Notes: generated by a model from the letters alone, not told the origin. A DNA stretch of 64,000 bases from Lacisediminihabitans sp046156175 (GCF_046156175.1 NZ_JAYLVL010000001.1:248001-312000); one strand, 5' to 3'; numbered from the stretch's first letter, positions 1-9,489 are shown. Numbers and translations are program-made.

Positions 1-1847
1 GAGTCGCTGTTGCGCAACTGCTTGCTGCGCCCCTTTGTGGGGAACGGGATCTCGGCGTCTTCGGTCTCCGCCTCGGTGTGCAAGGTGCCGAGCACCTTCT
101 CGATCACCGACTGGGTGGAGACGTGTCCCTCCCCCACGGCGGCGTAGAGCGCCGAGATGTCTTCGTAACGCATCTGGGCCGCGACCTCGTTGAACGAGTC
201 CTGGTTCATCAGCTTCTGGAGCGGCAGATTCTGCTTGCGCATGGCGCGCGCGATCGCATCCTTGCCCTGCTCGATCGCCTCGTCGCGCCGCTCCTTGGTG
301 AACCACTGCTTGATCTTGTTCCGCGCGCGGGGACTCTTGACGAAGTTGAGCCAGCCCTGGCTCGGTCCGGCATCCGGGCTCTTCGAGGTGAAGATCTCGA
401 CGACATCACCGGAGTTGAGCGTGCTCTCGAGGGGCACCAGCCGGCCATTGACCTTGGAGCCCATGGTGCGGTGACCGACTTCGGTGTGCACGGCATAGGC
501 GAAGTCGACCGGGGTTGCGCCCGCGGGAAGGCCGATGACCTTCCCCTGCGGGGTGAAGACGTAGACCTCCTTCGCGCCGATCTCGAAGCGCAACGAGTCG
601 AGGAATTCGTTGGGGTCGGCGGTCTCGGCCTGCCAGTCGGTGATGTGGGCGAGCCACGCCATGTCGCCGTCGTCGCTCGTCTCGCTCGACGAGCCCTTGC
701 CGTTGACGCGCTCCTTGTACTTCCAGTGCGCCGCGACACCGAACTCCGCGCGCTGGTGCATCTCATCGGTGCGGATCTGGATCTCCACCGCACGGCCCTT
801 CGGCCCGATCACTGTGGTGTGAAGCGATTGGTACAGGTTGAACTTGGGGGTCGCGATGTAGTCCTTGAAGCGACCGGGGATGGGGTTCCACCGCGCGTGG
901 ATCGACCCGAGGACCGCATAACAGTCGCGAACCGATCCCACGAGCACCCGGATGCCGACCAGGTCGTAGATCTCGTCGAATTCACGGCCGCGCACGATCA
1001 TCTTCTGGTAAATCGAGTAGTACTGCTTGGGCCGACCGACGACCTTGCCCTTGATCTTCGAGGCTTTGAGGTCGTCCTTGACCGCGTCGATCACCTGTTG
1101 CACGAACTCTTCACGCTGGGGAGTGCGCTGCTTGACCAGGTTCTCGATCTCGATGTACAGCTTCGGGTAGAGCACCGCGAAGGAGAGGTCTTCCAGCTCC
1201 CACTTGATGGTCTGGATCCCGAGCCGGTGCGCGAGCGGGGCGTAGATCTCCAGAGTCTCCTGGGCCTTGCGGGTGGCGGACTCCGCCGGCACGAAACCCC
1301 AGGTGCGGGCGTTGTGCAGCCGGTCGGCGAGCTTGATGACGAGAACGCGGATGTCCTTGGACATCGCGACGACCATCTTGCGCACGGTCTCCGCCTGCGC
1401 GCTGTCGCCGTACTTGAGCTTGTCGAGCTTGGTGACGCCGTCCACCAGCATCGCGATCTCGTCGCCGAAATCCCGTCGCAGCAGGTCGAGCGAATAGTCG
1501 GTGTCTTCGACGGTGTCGTGCAACAGGGCGGCCGCAAGGGTCTTGGGGCCGATGCCGAGGTCGGCCAGAATCTGGGCGACCGCGACCGGATGCGTGATGT
1601 ACGGCTCGCCACTGCGGCGCTTCTGGCCGCGGTGGGCGCGCTCGGCGGCGACGTAGGCGCGCTCGATGATGCTCACGTCGGCTTTCGGATGGTGCATCCG
1701 CGCCGTCTTGATCAGGCGGTCGACCGCCCCGGTGGGCTGGGCCTTGGAGAAGATGCGCGGCAGAAGCGTGCGGAGCGAGCCGGTGGCGGGACCGTTCGAA
1801 CCCGGGGTGGGAGGCGCAGAGGGACCGGATGTCGTCGTATCAACCAT
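1..1847 (-). CDS. rel: Bifunctional (p)ppGpp synthetase/hydrolase Rel, 3' end outside window
   Basis: Long Rel/SpoT enzyme that makes and hydrolyses (p)ppGpp in the stringent response. About 615 residues are visible before the gene runs off the window, so the C-terminal ACT/RRM region is not seen. The N-terminal HD hydrolase carries HDTVEDT at about residues 110-116. The synthetase domain has the RFKD motif at about residue 326; this RxKD form is the one found in bifunctional Rel enzymes rather than the EXDD form of synthetase-only RelA. A TGS domain follows at about 425-485. ATG 1847 is chosen because AGGAGG lies just upstream. It is the last gene of the yebC-ruvCAB-yajC-secDF block, as is common in actinobacteria. 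Confidence 0.95.
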   Translation of the reverse strand, partial: MVDTTTSGPSAPPTPGSNGPATGSLRTLLPRIFSKAQPTGAVDRLIKTARMHHPKADVSIIERAYVAAERAHRGQKRRSGEPYITHPVAVAQILADLGIGPKTLAAALLHDTVEDTDYSLDLLRRDFGDEIAMLVDGVTKLDKLKYGDSAQAETVRKMVVAMSKDIRVLVIKLADRLHNARTWGFVPAESATRKAQETLEIYAPLAHRLGIQTIKWELEDLSFAVLYPKLYIEIENLVKQRTPQREEFVQQVIDAVKDDLKASKIKGKVVGRPKQYYSIYQKMIVRGREFDEIYDLVGIRVLVGSVRDCYAVLGSIHARWNPIPGRFKDYIATPKFNLYQSLHTTVIGPKGRAVEIQIRTDEMHQRAEFGVAAHWKYKERVNGKGSSSETSDDGDMAWLAHITDWQAETADPNEFLDSLRFEIGAKEVYVFTPQGKVIGLPAGATPVDFAYAVHTEVGHRTMGSKVNGRLVPLESTLNSGDVVEIFTSKSPDAGPSQGWLNFVKSPRARNKIKQWFTKERRDEAIEQGKDAIARAMRKQNLPLQKLMNQDSFNEVAAQMRYEDISALYAAVGEGHVSTQSVIEKVLGTLHTEAETEDAEIPFPTKGRSKQLRNSD

Positions 1848-1937
1848 CAGCGTTCCTCCTGCAGCAAAACTATCACCGCGCGGATGCTGCACTTCGCAGG
1901 TTCGCTCACGGCACGATGCTCCGGCTGCGCGACGGGG

Positions 1938-2273
1938 TCACTCGACGCGAGCCGCGTCCGTTCCCTCTGAGACCAAGGGTCCATCGGCGGCCGACCACGC
2001 GAGCATGCCGCCGGAGACGTTCACCGCATCCACTCCGGACTGAGCCAGCGCGGTCGCCGCACGCTGCGAACGCCCACCGGAGAGGCACACGACGAGCACC
2101 TGCTGATCTGTGGGCACTTCCGCGAGGCGCGCTCCGAGTTCTGACAGGGGCACGAGGTGGGCGGATGGCGCGTGGCCGCGGTCCCACTCGTCCTGCTCCC
2201 GCACGTCGAGCAACCAGGTGCCGCCTTCGCTCAGCGTGATCGCTTCGCTCGCGGTGACTGACGGTACGGCCAT
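1938..2273 (-). CDS. Single-domain rhodanese-like protein
   Basis: A 111-residue cytoplasmic single rhodanese domain with no signal peptide. The active-site loop is CLSGGRS with Cys63, so it could carry a persulfide, although the physiological acceptor is unknown. The domain begins with the usual LLDVREQDEW segment and ends in GGMLAW, both typical of the family. It sits between secF and rel, where many actinobacteria have apt (adenine phosphoribosyltransferase). The gap to secF is 24 bases, so cotranscription with secDF is likely. Family assignment is secure; the role is not. Confidence 0.88.
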   Translation of the reverse strand: MAVPSVTASEAITLSEGGTWLLDVREQDEWDRGHAPSAHLVPLSELGARLAEVPTDQQVLVVCLSGGRSQRAATALAQSGVDAVNVSGGMLAWSAADGPLVSEGTDAARVE

Positions 2274-2297
2274 GGTCTGCCCTTTCGATGATTTCGG

Positions 2298-3308
2298 CTA
2301 TTTGACGGTGGCGATGCTGGCTTCGCGCACCGCGAGGGTGCGCTTGTCTCGCTTCTTGATGGCTTCCTCACCGCTGCGCAGCTGGGCATACAGCGGTGCG
2401 GCGATGAAGATCGTCGAGTAGGTGCCGACGATGATGCCGATGAAGAGGGCGAGCGAGATGTCCTTCAGCGTGCCGGCGCCGAGCACGAACGCGCCGATGA
2501 AGAGGATCGAGCCAACGGGCAGGATCGCGACCACCGAGGTGTTGATCGAGCGAACGAGGGTCTGGTTCACCGCGAGGTTGACGGACTCTGCGAAGGTGCG
2601 ACGCGACTCCGCGCCATCCTCGCCCGTGTTCTCCCGGATCTTGTCGAAGACCACGACGGTGTCGTAGAGCGAATAGCCGAGGATGGTGAGGAAGCCGATC
2701 ACCGCCGCGGGGGTTACTTCGATATGGAACACCCCGTACACACCGGCGACGATAACCAGGTCATGCAGGAGCGCGGTGATGGCCGCGACCGACATCTTCC
2801 ACGTGCGGAAGTAGAGCGCCATCACGATCGCCGCGAGAATGACGAAGACGATGAGGCCGGTGAGGGCCTGCTTCGTGATGTCCTGCCCCCAGGTGGCGCC
2901 GATGAAGGAGGTCGTCACCTCGGAATCCTTGATGTTATAGGCCTTCGCGAGGGCCTGCTGGATGGCGACACTCTGCGAACTCGTGAGCTGGTCGGTCTGA
3001 ACGCGCACCGACGAGTCCGTACCCACGAGCGTCACCCGGGGATTGGAACCCGGCTCGACCGCGAGCACGGTGTCCTGGGCGAGGGTCTGTGCCTTGGTCG
3101 AATCGAGGCCAGCCGAGCTCGCGATCTGGAACTGGGAGCCGCCGAGGAACTCGATGCCGAAGAGGAATCCACCCCGCAAGATCGGCACGATGATCACGAT
3201 CAGGATAAGGAGTGCGGAGATCCCGTACCAGATCTTGCGCTTGCCGATGATGTCGTACGAGCGCTTGCCCGTGTAGAGGTCGTTTCCGAACTGCGAGAAG
3301 CTGGCCAT
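2298..3308 (-). CDS. secF: Protein translocase subunit SecF
   Basis: Inner-membrane partner of SecD that uses the proton-motive force to aid late steps of Sec-dependent export. The 336-residue length is normal. It has an N-terminal membrane segment, the periplasmic P4 region beginning GIEFLGGSQF (the family GxDFxGG signature), then five C-terminal membrane helices including LTILGYSLYDTVVVFDKIRE. The ATG shares one base with the secD TGA (TGATG at 3308), so translation is coupled. Confidence 0.97.
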   Translation of the reverse strand: MASFSQFGNDLYTGKRSYDIIGKRKIWYGISALLILIVIIVPILRGGFLFGIEFLGGSQFQIASSAGLDSTKAQTLAQDTVLAVEPGSNPRVTLVGTDSSVRVQTDQLTSSQSVAIQQALAKAYNIKDSEVTTSFIGATWGQDITKQALTGLIVFVILAAIVMALYFRTWKMSVAAITALLHDLVIVAGVYGVFHIEVTPAAVIGFLTILGYSLYDTVVVFDKIRENTGEDGAESRRTFAESVNLAVNQTLVRSINTSVVAILPVGSILFIGAFVLGAGTLKDISLALFIGIIVGTYSTIFIAAPLYAQLRSGEEAIKKRDKRTLAVREASIATVK

Positions 3309-5095
3309 CAGGAATCCTTCCCGTCGGTTTTCGTAGAGGAAGTGCTCGACCCGGGCTTCTTCGCAGTCGCGGCGGGCTTCTTGGTACCGGGCTTGGTCGC
3401 TTCGAGCTCAGCGGCCTTGCGTTCGGCGATGGTCTGGCGCTTCTGTGCCTCTTTGCTGACCGAAGCCTGCTTGATGGCGGACACCGCGGTCGGCTCGCGG
3501 AAGGTCGCGCGTCCGCGATAGACCGCGCCGAGCGCGCGCGGGTCGAGTCCGCTGAACCGGTGACCCTCACTGAAGTACTTGCGACGGGAGATCAACTGCA
3601 GGATCGGGTGGGTGAAGAGGGCGACCACCACCAGGTCGACGAGGGTCGTGAGGCCGAGTGTCAACGCGAAGCCCTTCACGTTTCCGACCGCGAGGATGAA
3701 GAGGATCGCGGCGGCGAGGAAGTTGACGGTGTCCGACGCGATGATCGTGCGGATGGCGCGCTTCCAACCCGCCTCCACCGCCGACTCGAGCGCACGACCG
3801 TCTCGCAACTCGTCGCGTATTCGCTCGAAGTAGACGATGAAGGAGTCAGCGGTGATACCGATCGCCACGATGAGACCGGCGACTCCGGCCAGCGACAGTC
3901 GATAGCCCTGCCGCCACGAGAGCAGGTCGACGATGAGGAAGGTGATGGTCGCGGCGACGACGAGGGACGCGACAGTCACCAGACCGAGGGTGCGGTACTG
4001 CAGCAGCGAGTACAGCACCACGAGCACGAGGCCGATGAGACCGGCGAGCAGTCCGCTCCGCAGCTGGCTGGTACCGAGGGTGGCCGAGATGCTGTCATTG
4101 CTCTGCACCTTGAAGCCGATGGGTAGTGCGCCGAACTTGAGCTGGTCCGCCAGGGTCTTGGACGACTCCTGGGTGAATGACCCGGTGATCTGCGGCTTGC
4201 CGTTGCTGATCACTGCGTTCGTCGTCGGCGCCGAGATCACGCGACCGTCGAGGACGATGGCGAACTGGTTGCGAACGCCCGTGAGCGCGTTCAACCGTGT
4301 CGTCACCTTTGCGAACTCGTCGGTTCCCTTGCCGTTGAAGATGATGTTGACCGCCCACTGGCCGGTGCTGATTCCCTGGCTGTTCGAATTGAGACCGTTG
4401 GTCGCATCGGAGATCGTCTCCCCCGCGACCTCGACCGGGCCGAGGATGTACTTGGACTGCTGGCGGCCCGCTTGCGCGACATCGCAGGTGATGAGCGGTT
4501 TGTCGGCGGGAGCGACGTTGGTCTTGGCCGCCTCGACCTTGTTGCAGGTGAAGTCGTCGAACTGCTTCTGCAGGGCGGGCGTCACGTAGGACAGATCGCT
4601 GCCGTTCGTCGGGCTCGCGGTCGGCGTCGACTGAAGCGGGGCTTCCGAGGCGCCGGGGGTGGGAGTGGGCGTCGGGGTGCCGACCGCACTCGTGGCCGCG
4701 GCATCCGAGACCAGCACGGCCCGGAACTCGAGCTTCGCGGAGGATTCGATTCGATTGATGGTGGCCTGGTCCGGGGTGCCCGGAAGGGACACCACGACAT
4801 TGGACGACCCCTGCGTGTTGATCTCCGACTCTGACACCCCGCTCGCGTCGATGCGCTGGCGGATGATCGCCACGGCCTGGTCGAGCTGCTCGGTCGTGGG
4901 ATTGGCGGCGCCGTTGGCCACCTGCGGCGTGAGGATGATCTGCGTGCCGCCCTCGAGGTCGAGGGCGAGCTTCGGAAGCCAGGAGCCTCCCGCGAAGATG
5001 GCGGCGTACCCGTTGAGGCCCGCGAGCCCCGCAACGATGATCAGCAGCCAGGTCAGCGACCTCAGGGCCTTCTTGACCGGGGTCGTTCTTGCCAC
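3308..5095 (-). CDS. secD: Protein translocase subunit SecD
   Basis: RND-type subunit of the SecDF complex, 595 residues, with an N-terminal membrane helix, LALDLEGGTQIIL as the variant of the SecD signature, a large extracytoplasmic P1 region, and five C-terminal membrane helices. P1 contains a Pro/Thr/Ala-rich low-complexity insert (TPTPTPGASEAPLQ and following, about residues 143-168) and the protein ends in a Lys/Thr/Ser-rich tail; both are common in actinobacterial SecD. It overlaps secF by one base and lies 97 bases downstream of yajC. Confidence 0.97.
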   Translation of the reverse strand: MARTTPVKKALRSLTWLLIIVAGLAGLNGYAAIFAGGSWLPKLALDLEGGTQIILTPQVANGAANPTTEQLDQAVAIIRQRIDASGVSESEINTQGSSNVVVSLPGTPDQATINRIESSAKLEFRAVLVSDAAATSAVGTPTPTPTPGASEAPLQSTPTASPTNGSDLSYVTPALQKQFDDFTCNKVEAAKTNVAPADKPLITCDVAQAGRQQSKYILGPVEVAGETISDATNGLNSNSQGISTGQWAVNIIFNGKGTDEFAKVTTRLNALTGVRNQFAIVLDGRVISAPTTNAVISNGKPQITGSFTQESSKTLADQLKFGALPIGFKVQSNDSISATLGTSQLRSGLLAGLIGLVLVVLYSLLQYRTLGLVTVASLVVAATITFLIVDLLSWRQGYRLSLAGVAGLIVAIGITADSFIVYFERIRDELRDGRALESAVEAGWKRAIRTIIASDTVNFLAAAILFILAVGNVKGFALTLGLTTLVDLVVVALFTHPILQLISRRKYFSEGHRFSGLDPRALGAVYRGRATFREPTAVSAIKQASVSKEAQKRQTIAERKAAELEATKPGTKKPAATAKKPGSSTSSTKTDGKDS

Positions 5096-5192
5096 GGGAG
5101 ACTCAGCTTTCTACGCGCGCGACCCGGATCAACGACCGGGCACACAGGAGGCTCGCGCACAGGTCATGCGCGAGCACACATCAGGTTAGTGG

Positions 5193-5609
5193 TTAGTTGT
5201 CGGTCTTCTTGGGTGCTGCCTTGCGCACGGGCTCCGTCGCCTCCGGCTCGACGCGCTCACCGAATTCGGGGTCTCCCACGACGATGGCGTTGTCTTCGTT
5301 CAGCTGGACCGAATCGGCAGCGTCATCGCTCTCCGATGCTTCCGGTGTCTCGTCCTCGACGGCCTTGAGGATCGTCTGGCGGTGGATCTTCAGCACCGTG
5401 CCCGGAGTCGTCTCGATGAGGGCCATGTTGGTGTCTTCATCGATCGAGAGGATCGTGCCGTAGAGGCCGTAGTTCGTCATGATCTCGACGCCGGGCGCGA
5501 TCGCCGCCTGGCGGGCGGCGGTCTCCTTCGCACGCTTACGAGAGGTGCGGAACTGGAAGAAGACGAACACCGCGAGCGCGACAGCGATGAGAATGAGTGT
5601 GGGATCCAT
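5193..5609 (-). CDS. yajC: Preprotein translocase subunit YajC
   Basis: Small accessory subunit of the Sec holotranslocon, 138 residues. One N-terminal transmembrane helix (LILIAVALAVFVFFQF) is followed by the basic stretch RTSRKRAKE and the conserved soluble core containing GLYGTILSIDEDTNMALIE. The C-terminal third is acidic and low in complexity, ending in a basic patch. It precedes secD and secF on the same strand, the standard arrangement. The 72 bases between it and ruvB may hold a separate start site. Confidence 0.95.
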   Translation of the reverse strand: MDPTLILIAVALAVFVFFQFRTSRKRAKETAARQAAIAPGVEIMTNYGLYGTILSIDEDTNMALIETTPGTVLKIHRQTILKAVEDETPEASESDDAADSVQLNEDNAIVVGDPEFGERVEPEATEPVRKAAPKKTDN

Positions 5610-5681
5610 GGGGAAAGAGCCTTTCAGGGGCGTGTTGAGAACACGGGGAGTCTAACCCTGCGCACTGTGACCAGCTTCCGA

Positions 5682-6713
5682 TTATAGGTCATCACCGAAC
5701 AGCGCCGACTCGACGCGGGGGATGCCGAAGTGCGCCCAGGCCTGCTTCGTCGCGACTCTCCCGCGGGGGGTGCGCGTGATCAGTCCAATACGCACGAGAA
5801 ACGGTTCGACCACTGATTCGATCGTCTCCGCCTCCTCCCCCACCGACACGGCGAGGGTGTTGAGACCCACCGGTCCACCGTCGAATCGGGTGAGGATGAT
5901 ATCCATCACTGCCCGGTCGAGCCGATCGAGACCGAGGGCGTCGACGTCGTAGAGCTCGAGGGCAGCGTGCACGGCCTCGATGCCTGCCGTGCCGCGCACG
6001 AGCGAGTAGTCCCGCACCCTGCGCAACAGCCGGTTCGCGATCCTGGGGGTGCCCCGACAACGGCCGGCGATCTCGGCGAGGGCCTCCCGCTCCATCCGCA
6101 GGTCGAGTAGGGATGCCGCGCGGGTGAGCACCTGCTCCAGCTCCGCCTCCGAGTAGAACTCGAGGTGGGCCGTGAATCCGAACCGGTCTCGTAGCGGGTT
6201 GGGCAGCATCCCCGAGCGTGTCGTCGCACCGACCAGCGTGAACGGCGCGAGGTCGAGCGGGATGGAGGTCGCTCCCGCTCCCTTGCCCACCATGATGTCG
6301 ATGCGGAAGTCCTCCATCGCGAGGTAGAGCATCTCCTCCGCGGAGCGCGCCATGCGATGGATCTCGTCGATGAAGAGGATCTCCCCCGGCACGAGTGAGG
6401 AGAGCACTGCGGCGAGGTCTCCGGCGTGCTGGATGGCCGGTCCGCTGGACATGCGCAGGGGGCGACCGCTCTCCTCGGCCACGATCATCGCGAGGGTCGT
6501 CTTACCGAGCCCGGGTGGACCGGCGAGAAGGATGTGGTCCGGGGTGCGATTCTGCAGGGTCGCCGCCTGCAACAGCAGCTGCAGTTGCGCCCGCACCTTG
6601 GCCTGGCCGACGAACTCTGCGAGGGTGCGGGGGCGCAGGGCTCCCTCGAAGGCGAGCTCGGCATCCGACTCCAGGGTCGGCCTCACGATAGCGACGGAGG
6701 GATCATCCATCAT
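5682..6713 (-). CDS. ruvB: Holliday junction branch migration helicase RuvB
   Basis: Hexameric AAA+ motor of the RuvAB branch-migration complex, 343 residues, full length. Walker A is GPPGLGKTTLA and Walker B contains DEIHRM; sensor 1 lies in LVGATTRSGML. The C-terminal winged helix ends with TPRGRVATKQAWAHFG. Its start overlaps the ruvA stop by four bases, consistent with translational coupling in yebC-ruvC-ruvA-ruvB. Confidence 0.98.
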   Translation of the reverse strand: MMDDPSVAIVRPTLESDAELAFEGALRPRTLAEFVGQAKVRAQLQLLLQAATLQNRTPDHILLAGPPGLGKTTLAMIVAEESGRPLRMSSGPAIQHAGDLAAVLSSLVPGEILFIDEIHRMARSAEEMLYLAMEDFRIDIMVGKGAGATSIPLDLAPFTLVGATTRSGMLPNPLRDRFGFTAHLEFYSEAELEQVLTRAASLLDLRMEREALAEIAGRCRGTPRIANRLLRRVRDYSLVRGTAGIEAVHAALELYDVDALGLDRLDRAVMDIILTRFDGGPVGLNTLAVSVGEEAETIESVVEPFLVRIGLITRTPRGRVATKQAWAHFGIPRVESALFGDDL

Positions 6714-7324
6714 CGGGTGCCCACCTTCTGCGGGCCGAGCTGGGTGAGCGCGAGTCGAAGGACCGTCGCGACCGATGACGATTCGGCGGCGGATGCTCCG
6801 GCTAGCGCGTCATCGACCGCTTGTGCGGCGATCCTCTCCGACCAGCCGAGGCCCACGAGCGCAACGAGCACGCTGTCACCGACGGATGTCGCCGACGGGG
6901 CTGTTCTCGCGGCCGGGGACGGGGCGATCTGCATCTTGCCGGCGAGGGAGAGCACGATGAGCTTGGCTGTCTTCGGGCCGATCCCGGAGACCTTGCGGAA
7001 CGCGGAATCGTCTTCGGTCGCGACGGCGGAGGCCACCTGGCCCGGGGTGAGGACGGCGAGCACCCCCATGGCAGACTTCGGTCCCACGCCCGTGACGCCA
7101 CGAAGGAGGTCGAAGACCGCTAGTTCATCCGAGTCGACGAAACCGAAAAGGGAGAGATCGTCCTCTCGCACGATGAGAGCGGTGCGCACCAGCGCCTCGA
7201 CGCCGACCCTCAGGCTGAGGGCGTGCTGGGGGGTCACGGTGACGGCAAGACCGACCCCGCCGACCTCGATGACCGCCGTGGTTCCGGTGACGCCGAGCAC
7301 TGTGCCGCGCACCGAGGAGATCAT
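6710..7324 (-). CDS. ruvA: Holliday junction binding protein RuvA
   Basis: Tetrameric junction-binding partner of RuvB, 204 residues. It shows the N-terminal OB fold (MISSVRGTVLGVTGTTAVIE), the two helix-hairpin-helix motifs (LLRGVTGVGPKSAMGVL and VSGIGPKTAKLIV), a flexible linker, and the C-terminal RuvB-contacting domain (VALVGLGWSERIA). It overlaps both ruvC and ruvB by four bases. Confidence 0.97.
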   Translation of the reverse strand: MISSVRGTVLGVTGTTAVIEVGGVGLAVTVTPQHALSLRVGVEALVRTALIVREDDLSLFGFVDSDELAVFDLLRGVTGVGPKSAMGVLAVLTPGQVASAVATEDDSAFRKVSGIGPKTAKLIVLSLAGKMQIAPSPAARTAPSATSVGDSVLVALVGLGWSERIAAQAVDDALAGASAAESSSVATVLRLALTQLGPQKVGTR

Positions 7325-7923
7325 GATCCCAGCCTACGTTTGGGGGCCGACTTCGAGGCGGAGCGCTCCGCGGCGAGCCATGTCTCCTGCGCCTTGGTGA
7401 GCGATCCGCCGGGAACGGCGACGGTCGCGCCACGCTTCCAGGCATGGCAGATGGCGATGGCGAGGGCATCCGAGGCATCCGCGGGCTTCGGCAGCTCATC
7501 CAAACCCAGCACCTTCGCCACCATGGTCGCGACCTGCTTCTTGTCGGCCGAACCGTAGCCCGTTATGGCGGACTTCACCTCCGACGGCGTGTGGAGCCCG
7601 ACCGCGAGTCCGCGCTTGGCGGCGAGGTGCAGGGCAACCCCGCTGATCTGAGCGACACCCATGACCGTGCTGAGGTTCTGCTGCGCGAAGACCCGTTCGA
7701 TCGCCACAGCCTGCGGCCTGTGCAGGTCGAGCAGGCGCTCGATCTCGTCGCCGACCAGCAGAAGGCGCTGCTCGAGGGGCAACTCGGTGCCGCTTCGGAT
7801 CACGACCACGTCGACGAGGGTCGCCCGCCGTGTCGGGGTGACATCGACGATGCCGACGCCGCACCGGGTGAGCCCCGGGTCGATGCCGAGCACGCGGATG
7901 GTGGCGCCATTGGGTGCGACCAC
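7321..7923 (-). CDS. ruvC: Crossover junction endodeoxyribonuclease RuvC
   Basis: Dimeric Holliday junction resolvase, 200 residues, RNase H fold. Acidic catalytic residues are visible in GIDPGLTRCG (Asp), AIERVF (Glu) and DASDALAIAICH (Asp). The start is GTG at 7923, seven bases after the yebC stop, and the 3' end overlaps ruvA. The C-terminal tail ends in basic residues. Confidence 0.97.
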   Translation of the reverse strand: MVAPNGATIRVLGIDPGLTRCGVGIVDVTPTRRATLVDVVVIRSGTELPLEQRLLLVGDEIERLLDLHRPQAVAIERVFAQQNLSTVMGVAQISGVALHLAAKRGLAVGLHTPSEVKSAITGYGSADKKQVATMVAKVLGLDELPKPADASDALAIAICHAWKRGATVAVPGGSLTKAQETWLAAERSASKSAPKRRLGS

Positions 7924-7930
7924 CGGGGAG

Positions 7931-8692
7931 CTACTCCTCGTCGTCGAGCTCGGCCTGCACGTCGGCCGGCACGTCGAAGTTGCCGTAGACGTTCTGTACG
8001 TCGTCGTTGTCGTCCAAGGCGTCGATGAGGCGATAGATCTTGCGCGCCGTCTCCGCGTCGACCTCGATCGTCACCCCGGGCACGAACTCGACATCGGCGG
8101 AGTCGTATTCGATGCCGGCATCCTGCAACGCGGTGCGCGCGGCGACCATGTCGTGCGGTTCGGTGATGATTTCGAAACCGGCGCCACGGTCGTTGACCTC
8201 TTCTGCGCCGGCATCGAGCACGGCGGCGAGGATGTCGTCCTCGCTCACGCCATCAGTCTTGGTGACGGAGACGACACCCTTGCGACTGAAGTTGTAGGCG
8301 ACGCTGCCCGGATCACCCATGGTGCCGCCGTTGCGGGTCATCACGGTGCGCACATCAGCCGCCGCGCGGTTCTTGTTGTCGGTGAGGCACTCGATCAGCA
8401 GGGCGACGCCGCCCGCCGCGTAGCCCTCGTACATGATGGTCTGGTAGTCGACGGCTTCGCCGAGCTGGCCCGATCCGCGCTTGACCGCCGAGTCGATGTT
8501 CGAGTTCGGTACAGAGGTCTTCTTCGCCTTCTGGATGGCGTCGACGAGCGTCGGGTTGCCGGCGAGGTCTGCACCCCCGAGCTTGGCGGCGACTTCGATG
8601 TTCTTGATGAGTTTGGCGAACGACTTGGCACGGCGAGAGTCTTTGATCGCCTTCTGGTGCTTGGTGGTTGCCCATTTGGAGTGGCCTGACAT
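7931..8692 (-). CDS. yebC: YebC/PmpR family regulatory protein (TACO1 type)
   Basis: A 253-residue YebC-family protein. The family has been described both as DNA-binding regulators and, more recently, as ribosome-associated factors helping translation of difficult proline stretches. The start is fixed by the invariant N terminus MSGHSKWATTKHQK at 8692. The reading frame stays open for more than 1 kb upstream into repeat DNA, but that extension is not coding. It is the first gene of the ruvCAB cluster. The conserved GGxLGxxGSVxxxF region appears here as GGTMGDPGSVAYNF. Confidence 0.96.
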   Translation of the reverse strand: MSGHSKWATTKHQKAIKDSRRAKSFAKLIKNIEVAAKLGGADLAGNPTLVDAIQKAKKTSVPNSNIDSAVKRGSGQLGEAVDYQTIMYEGYAAGGVALLIECLTDNKNRAAADVRTVMTRNGGTMGDPGSVAYNFSRKGVVSVTKTDGVSEDDILAAVLDAGAEEVNDRGAGFEIITEPHDMVAARTALQDAGIEYDSADVEFVPGVTIEVDAETARKIYRLIDALDDNDDVQNVYGNFDVPADVQAELDDEE

Positions 8693-8770
8693 GCTGAACA
8701 TTCTATCCAGCGCTGGGATGCGGGCCGGGACACTCTTGATCCGGATGCCCAGCGCGCCTAGCCTCGCTGC

Positions 8771-9043
8771 ATGTGCCGAAACATCCACACTCTCCACAAT
8801 TTCGAGCCTGCCGCCAATGACGACGAAGTTCGGGCCGCGGCGCTGCAATACGTACGCAAGATCAGCGGCTCGACCAAGCCGGCGAAGGTCAACCAGGACG
8901 CCTTCGATCTGGCGGTACACGAGATCGCCCACATCACGCAGCACCTGCTCGAGGACCTGGTTGCGACAGCTCCCCCGAAGGATCGCGAGATCGAGGCCGC
9001 GAAGGCTCGCGAACGCAACGCGAAGAGGTTCGCGACCGCCTGA
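8771..9043 (+). CDS. DUF2277 family protein
   Basis: A 90-residue small protein of unknown function matching DUF2277: it begins MCRNIHTLHNFEP, continues with AALQYVRKISG and ends in TAPPKDREIEAAKARER, all family hallmarks. It is mostly alpha-helical with no signal peptide. It is divergent from yebC (78 bases between the starts) and is followed by the repeat-rich non-coding stretch. Function is unknown. Confidence 0.9.
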   Translation: MCRNIHTLHNFEPAANDDEVRAAALQYVRKISGSTKPAKVNQDAFDLAVHEIAHITQHLLEDLVATAPPKDREIEAAKARERNAKRFATA

Positions 9044-9078
9044 GCCGGGGCTCGTCCACGCCAGCAGGGCCACCGCCA

Positions 9079-9290
9079 GCGCCCTGCGGCCTGCGGCCCT
9101 GCGCCCTGCGCCGTGCGCCCTGCACCCAGCGCCCTGCGGCCCTGCGCACTTCGCCCTGCGGCCCCGCGGCCCTGCGCCCCTGCGCACTGCGCCCCGCGGC
9201 CCCGCGGCCCTGCGCCCTGCGCCTTGCGCCCCGCGCCACGCGCCTTGCGCCCCGCGCCACGCGCCTTGCGCCCCGCGCGGCGCAGTGGCG
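9079..9290. repeat. GC-rich tandem array, 7-base submotif, locally exact 21-base period
   Basis: The motif GCCCTGC or GCCCCGC recurs every few bases across about 210 bases. Between 9219 and 9281 a 21-base unit beginning GCGCCTTGCGCC is repeated three times almost exactly (starts 9219, 9240, 9261). No protein family is recognisable in any frame. Confidence 0.85.
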
Positions 9291-9321
9291 CTCCTGCGCA
9301 GGTCGCCTGCGTTCCGACATG

Positions 9322-9489
9322 CGTCACACCGGGCCCTCGCGGACACACCGGGCCGGCGTGCCGGCCCGGTTTGTCCGGAACCGCCCGGATTGGGGGAAAC
9401 GTGCCTTGCGGACCCGGCGCACCCAAACGCCAACGCCTCCAGCTGGTCCGCGCGCACCCGATCGAGGAAGCACTCGTGAAGCAGGTTGT
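9322..9489. repeat. Degenerate duplicate of the pdxT 3' end and downstream palindrome (copy 1)
   Basis: This segment matches 9834-9970 in the same orientation, with a roughly 33-base insertion near 9425-9457. It contains the GTCACACCGGGCC run, the same palindrome, and GATCGAGGAAG-ACTCGTG, which in the parental copy encodes the last residues of PdxT (HEYFLDR; decayed here to HECFLDR on the minus strand). Confidence 0.8.
9348..9369. terminator. Strong inverted repeat (copy 1)
   Basis: Perfect 10-base arms, CCGGGCCGGC and GCCGGCCCGG, are separated by two bases and followed on the plus strand by TTTGT. It may be a terminator-like hairpin for DUF2277 or simply part of the duplicated block. Confidence 0.5.
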
